Of a stretch of DNA of 5,962 nt, positions 5,689-5,962 are shown piece after piece (position 1 is the first letter of the stretch; each line of letters opens with the position of its first letter). The notes beneath the pieces were generated by a model. The model was not told the DNA's origin. It did no database searches and saw nothing but the letters and a program-made list of their open reading frames with translations. A program made the position numbers and the translations under genes. Source of the stretch: CAZTWC01 sp964617105 [NCBI: uncultured Myxococcia bacterium] (lineage in GTDB: Bacteria > CAZTWC01); the NCBI GenBank assembly GCA_964617105.1, contig CAZTWC010000228.1:315-6276 (forward strand), written 5' to 3'.

Positions 5689-5962
5689 ATGTCTGCCACT
5701 GATAATCCAAGTAATAAAACCCTGGTCATGCCTTCTCAGTCTGAAAATGGACAGCAGGAAAACGATGATTTAGAAAAAAAAATACAGCAAAGGTTTAAAT
5801 ACAAAGAATCAGATCTTCTGGGCTTAGGGGGGATCGCCAAAGTTTATAAAGCCTATGATACCAAGTTGGAACGCTTTGTGGCCATAAAAAAAATGTCGGA
5901 ATTGGCAGCAGGCAATCTGGAACTGATTATACGCTTTATTAATGAAGCCAAATCGGTTGCCA
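5689..5962 (+). CDS. Hanks-type Ser/Thr protein kinase, 3'-truncated
   Basis: Only the first 91 residues are present; the gene runs off the window. Residues 1-40 are polar and probably disordered (rich in Ser, Asn, Gln, Glu), so the visible N-terminus has no signal peptide or membrane segment. The kinase N-lobe then begins. The glycine loop is LLGLGGIAKVYKAYD (residues 43-57), the ATP-binding lysine is in FVAIKK (Lys67), and FINEAKSVA supplies the likely alpha-C glutamate (Glu86). This order and spacing match bacterial PknB-like kinases, which phosphorylate Ser/Thr on cytoplasmic targets. The third glycine of GxGxxG is Ala here, as in other bacterial kinases with a GGMA-type loop. The HRD and DFG motifs and any C-terminal sensor or membrane domain lie beyond the window. 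Position 67 bases after the Cys-rich gene, on the same strand, allows an operon but does not prove one. Confidence 0.88.
   Translation, partial: MSATDNPSNKTLVMPSQSENGQQENDDLEKKIQQRFKYKESDLLGLGGIAKVYKAYDTKLERFVAIKKMSELAAGNLELIIRFINEAKSVA

Overview
The window holds three plus-strand genes in a row. They are the 3' part of a very large secreted repeat protein (1-4059), a complete cysteine-rich predicted envelope protein (4059-5621), and the 5' end of a Ser/Thr protein kinase (5689 to the window edge). No RNA genes, mobile elements or CRISPR arrays were seen. The only noncoding stretch is the AT-rich gap 5622-5688. Base composition is moderate and leans AT.

The organism is a bacterium. Three features together recall predatory or surface-elaborate lineages such as Myxococcota, Bdellovibrionota and other former Deltaproteobacteria: repeated CDGxDNDCDGxxDE (MopE-type) motifs, long PKD/cadherin-like surface proteins, and a Hanks-type kinase next door. 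The AT-leaning composition is unlike typical high-GC Myxococcales. Phylum cannot be settled from this window.

Region 1 (1-4059) encodes 1,352 visible residues: the tail of one beta-sandwich repeat and then 13 complete ones. The order is one PKD-like domain, four cadherin/He_PIG-like domains, then eight PKD-like domains. It ends in a 34-residue tail whose last residues are GGCNCSVVK, with no membrane anchor.

Region 2 (4059-5621) starts inside the stop codon of gene 1 (TAATG). It has an export signal, an N-terminal domain of unknown type, two exact 75-residue MopE-type repeats plus a third motif, and a cysteine-rich C-terminal module. Region 3 begins with its own ribosome binding site after a 67-base gap and shows the kinase P-loop, the VAIK lysine and the alpha-C glutamate before the window ends.

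Inferred logic: genes 1 and 2 are translationally coupled and probably make partner envelope proteins, an adhesin-like rod and a calcium/disulfide-stabilised component. The kinase may belong to the same operon or start a new unit. None of these links is proven by the sequence alone.
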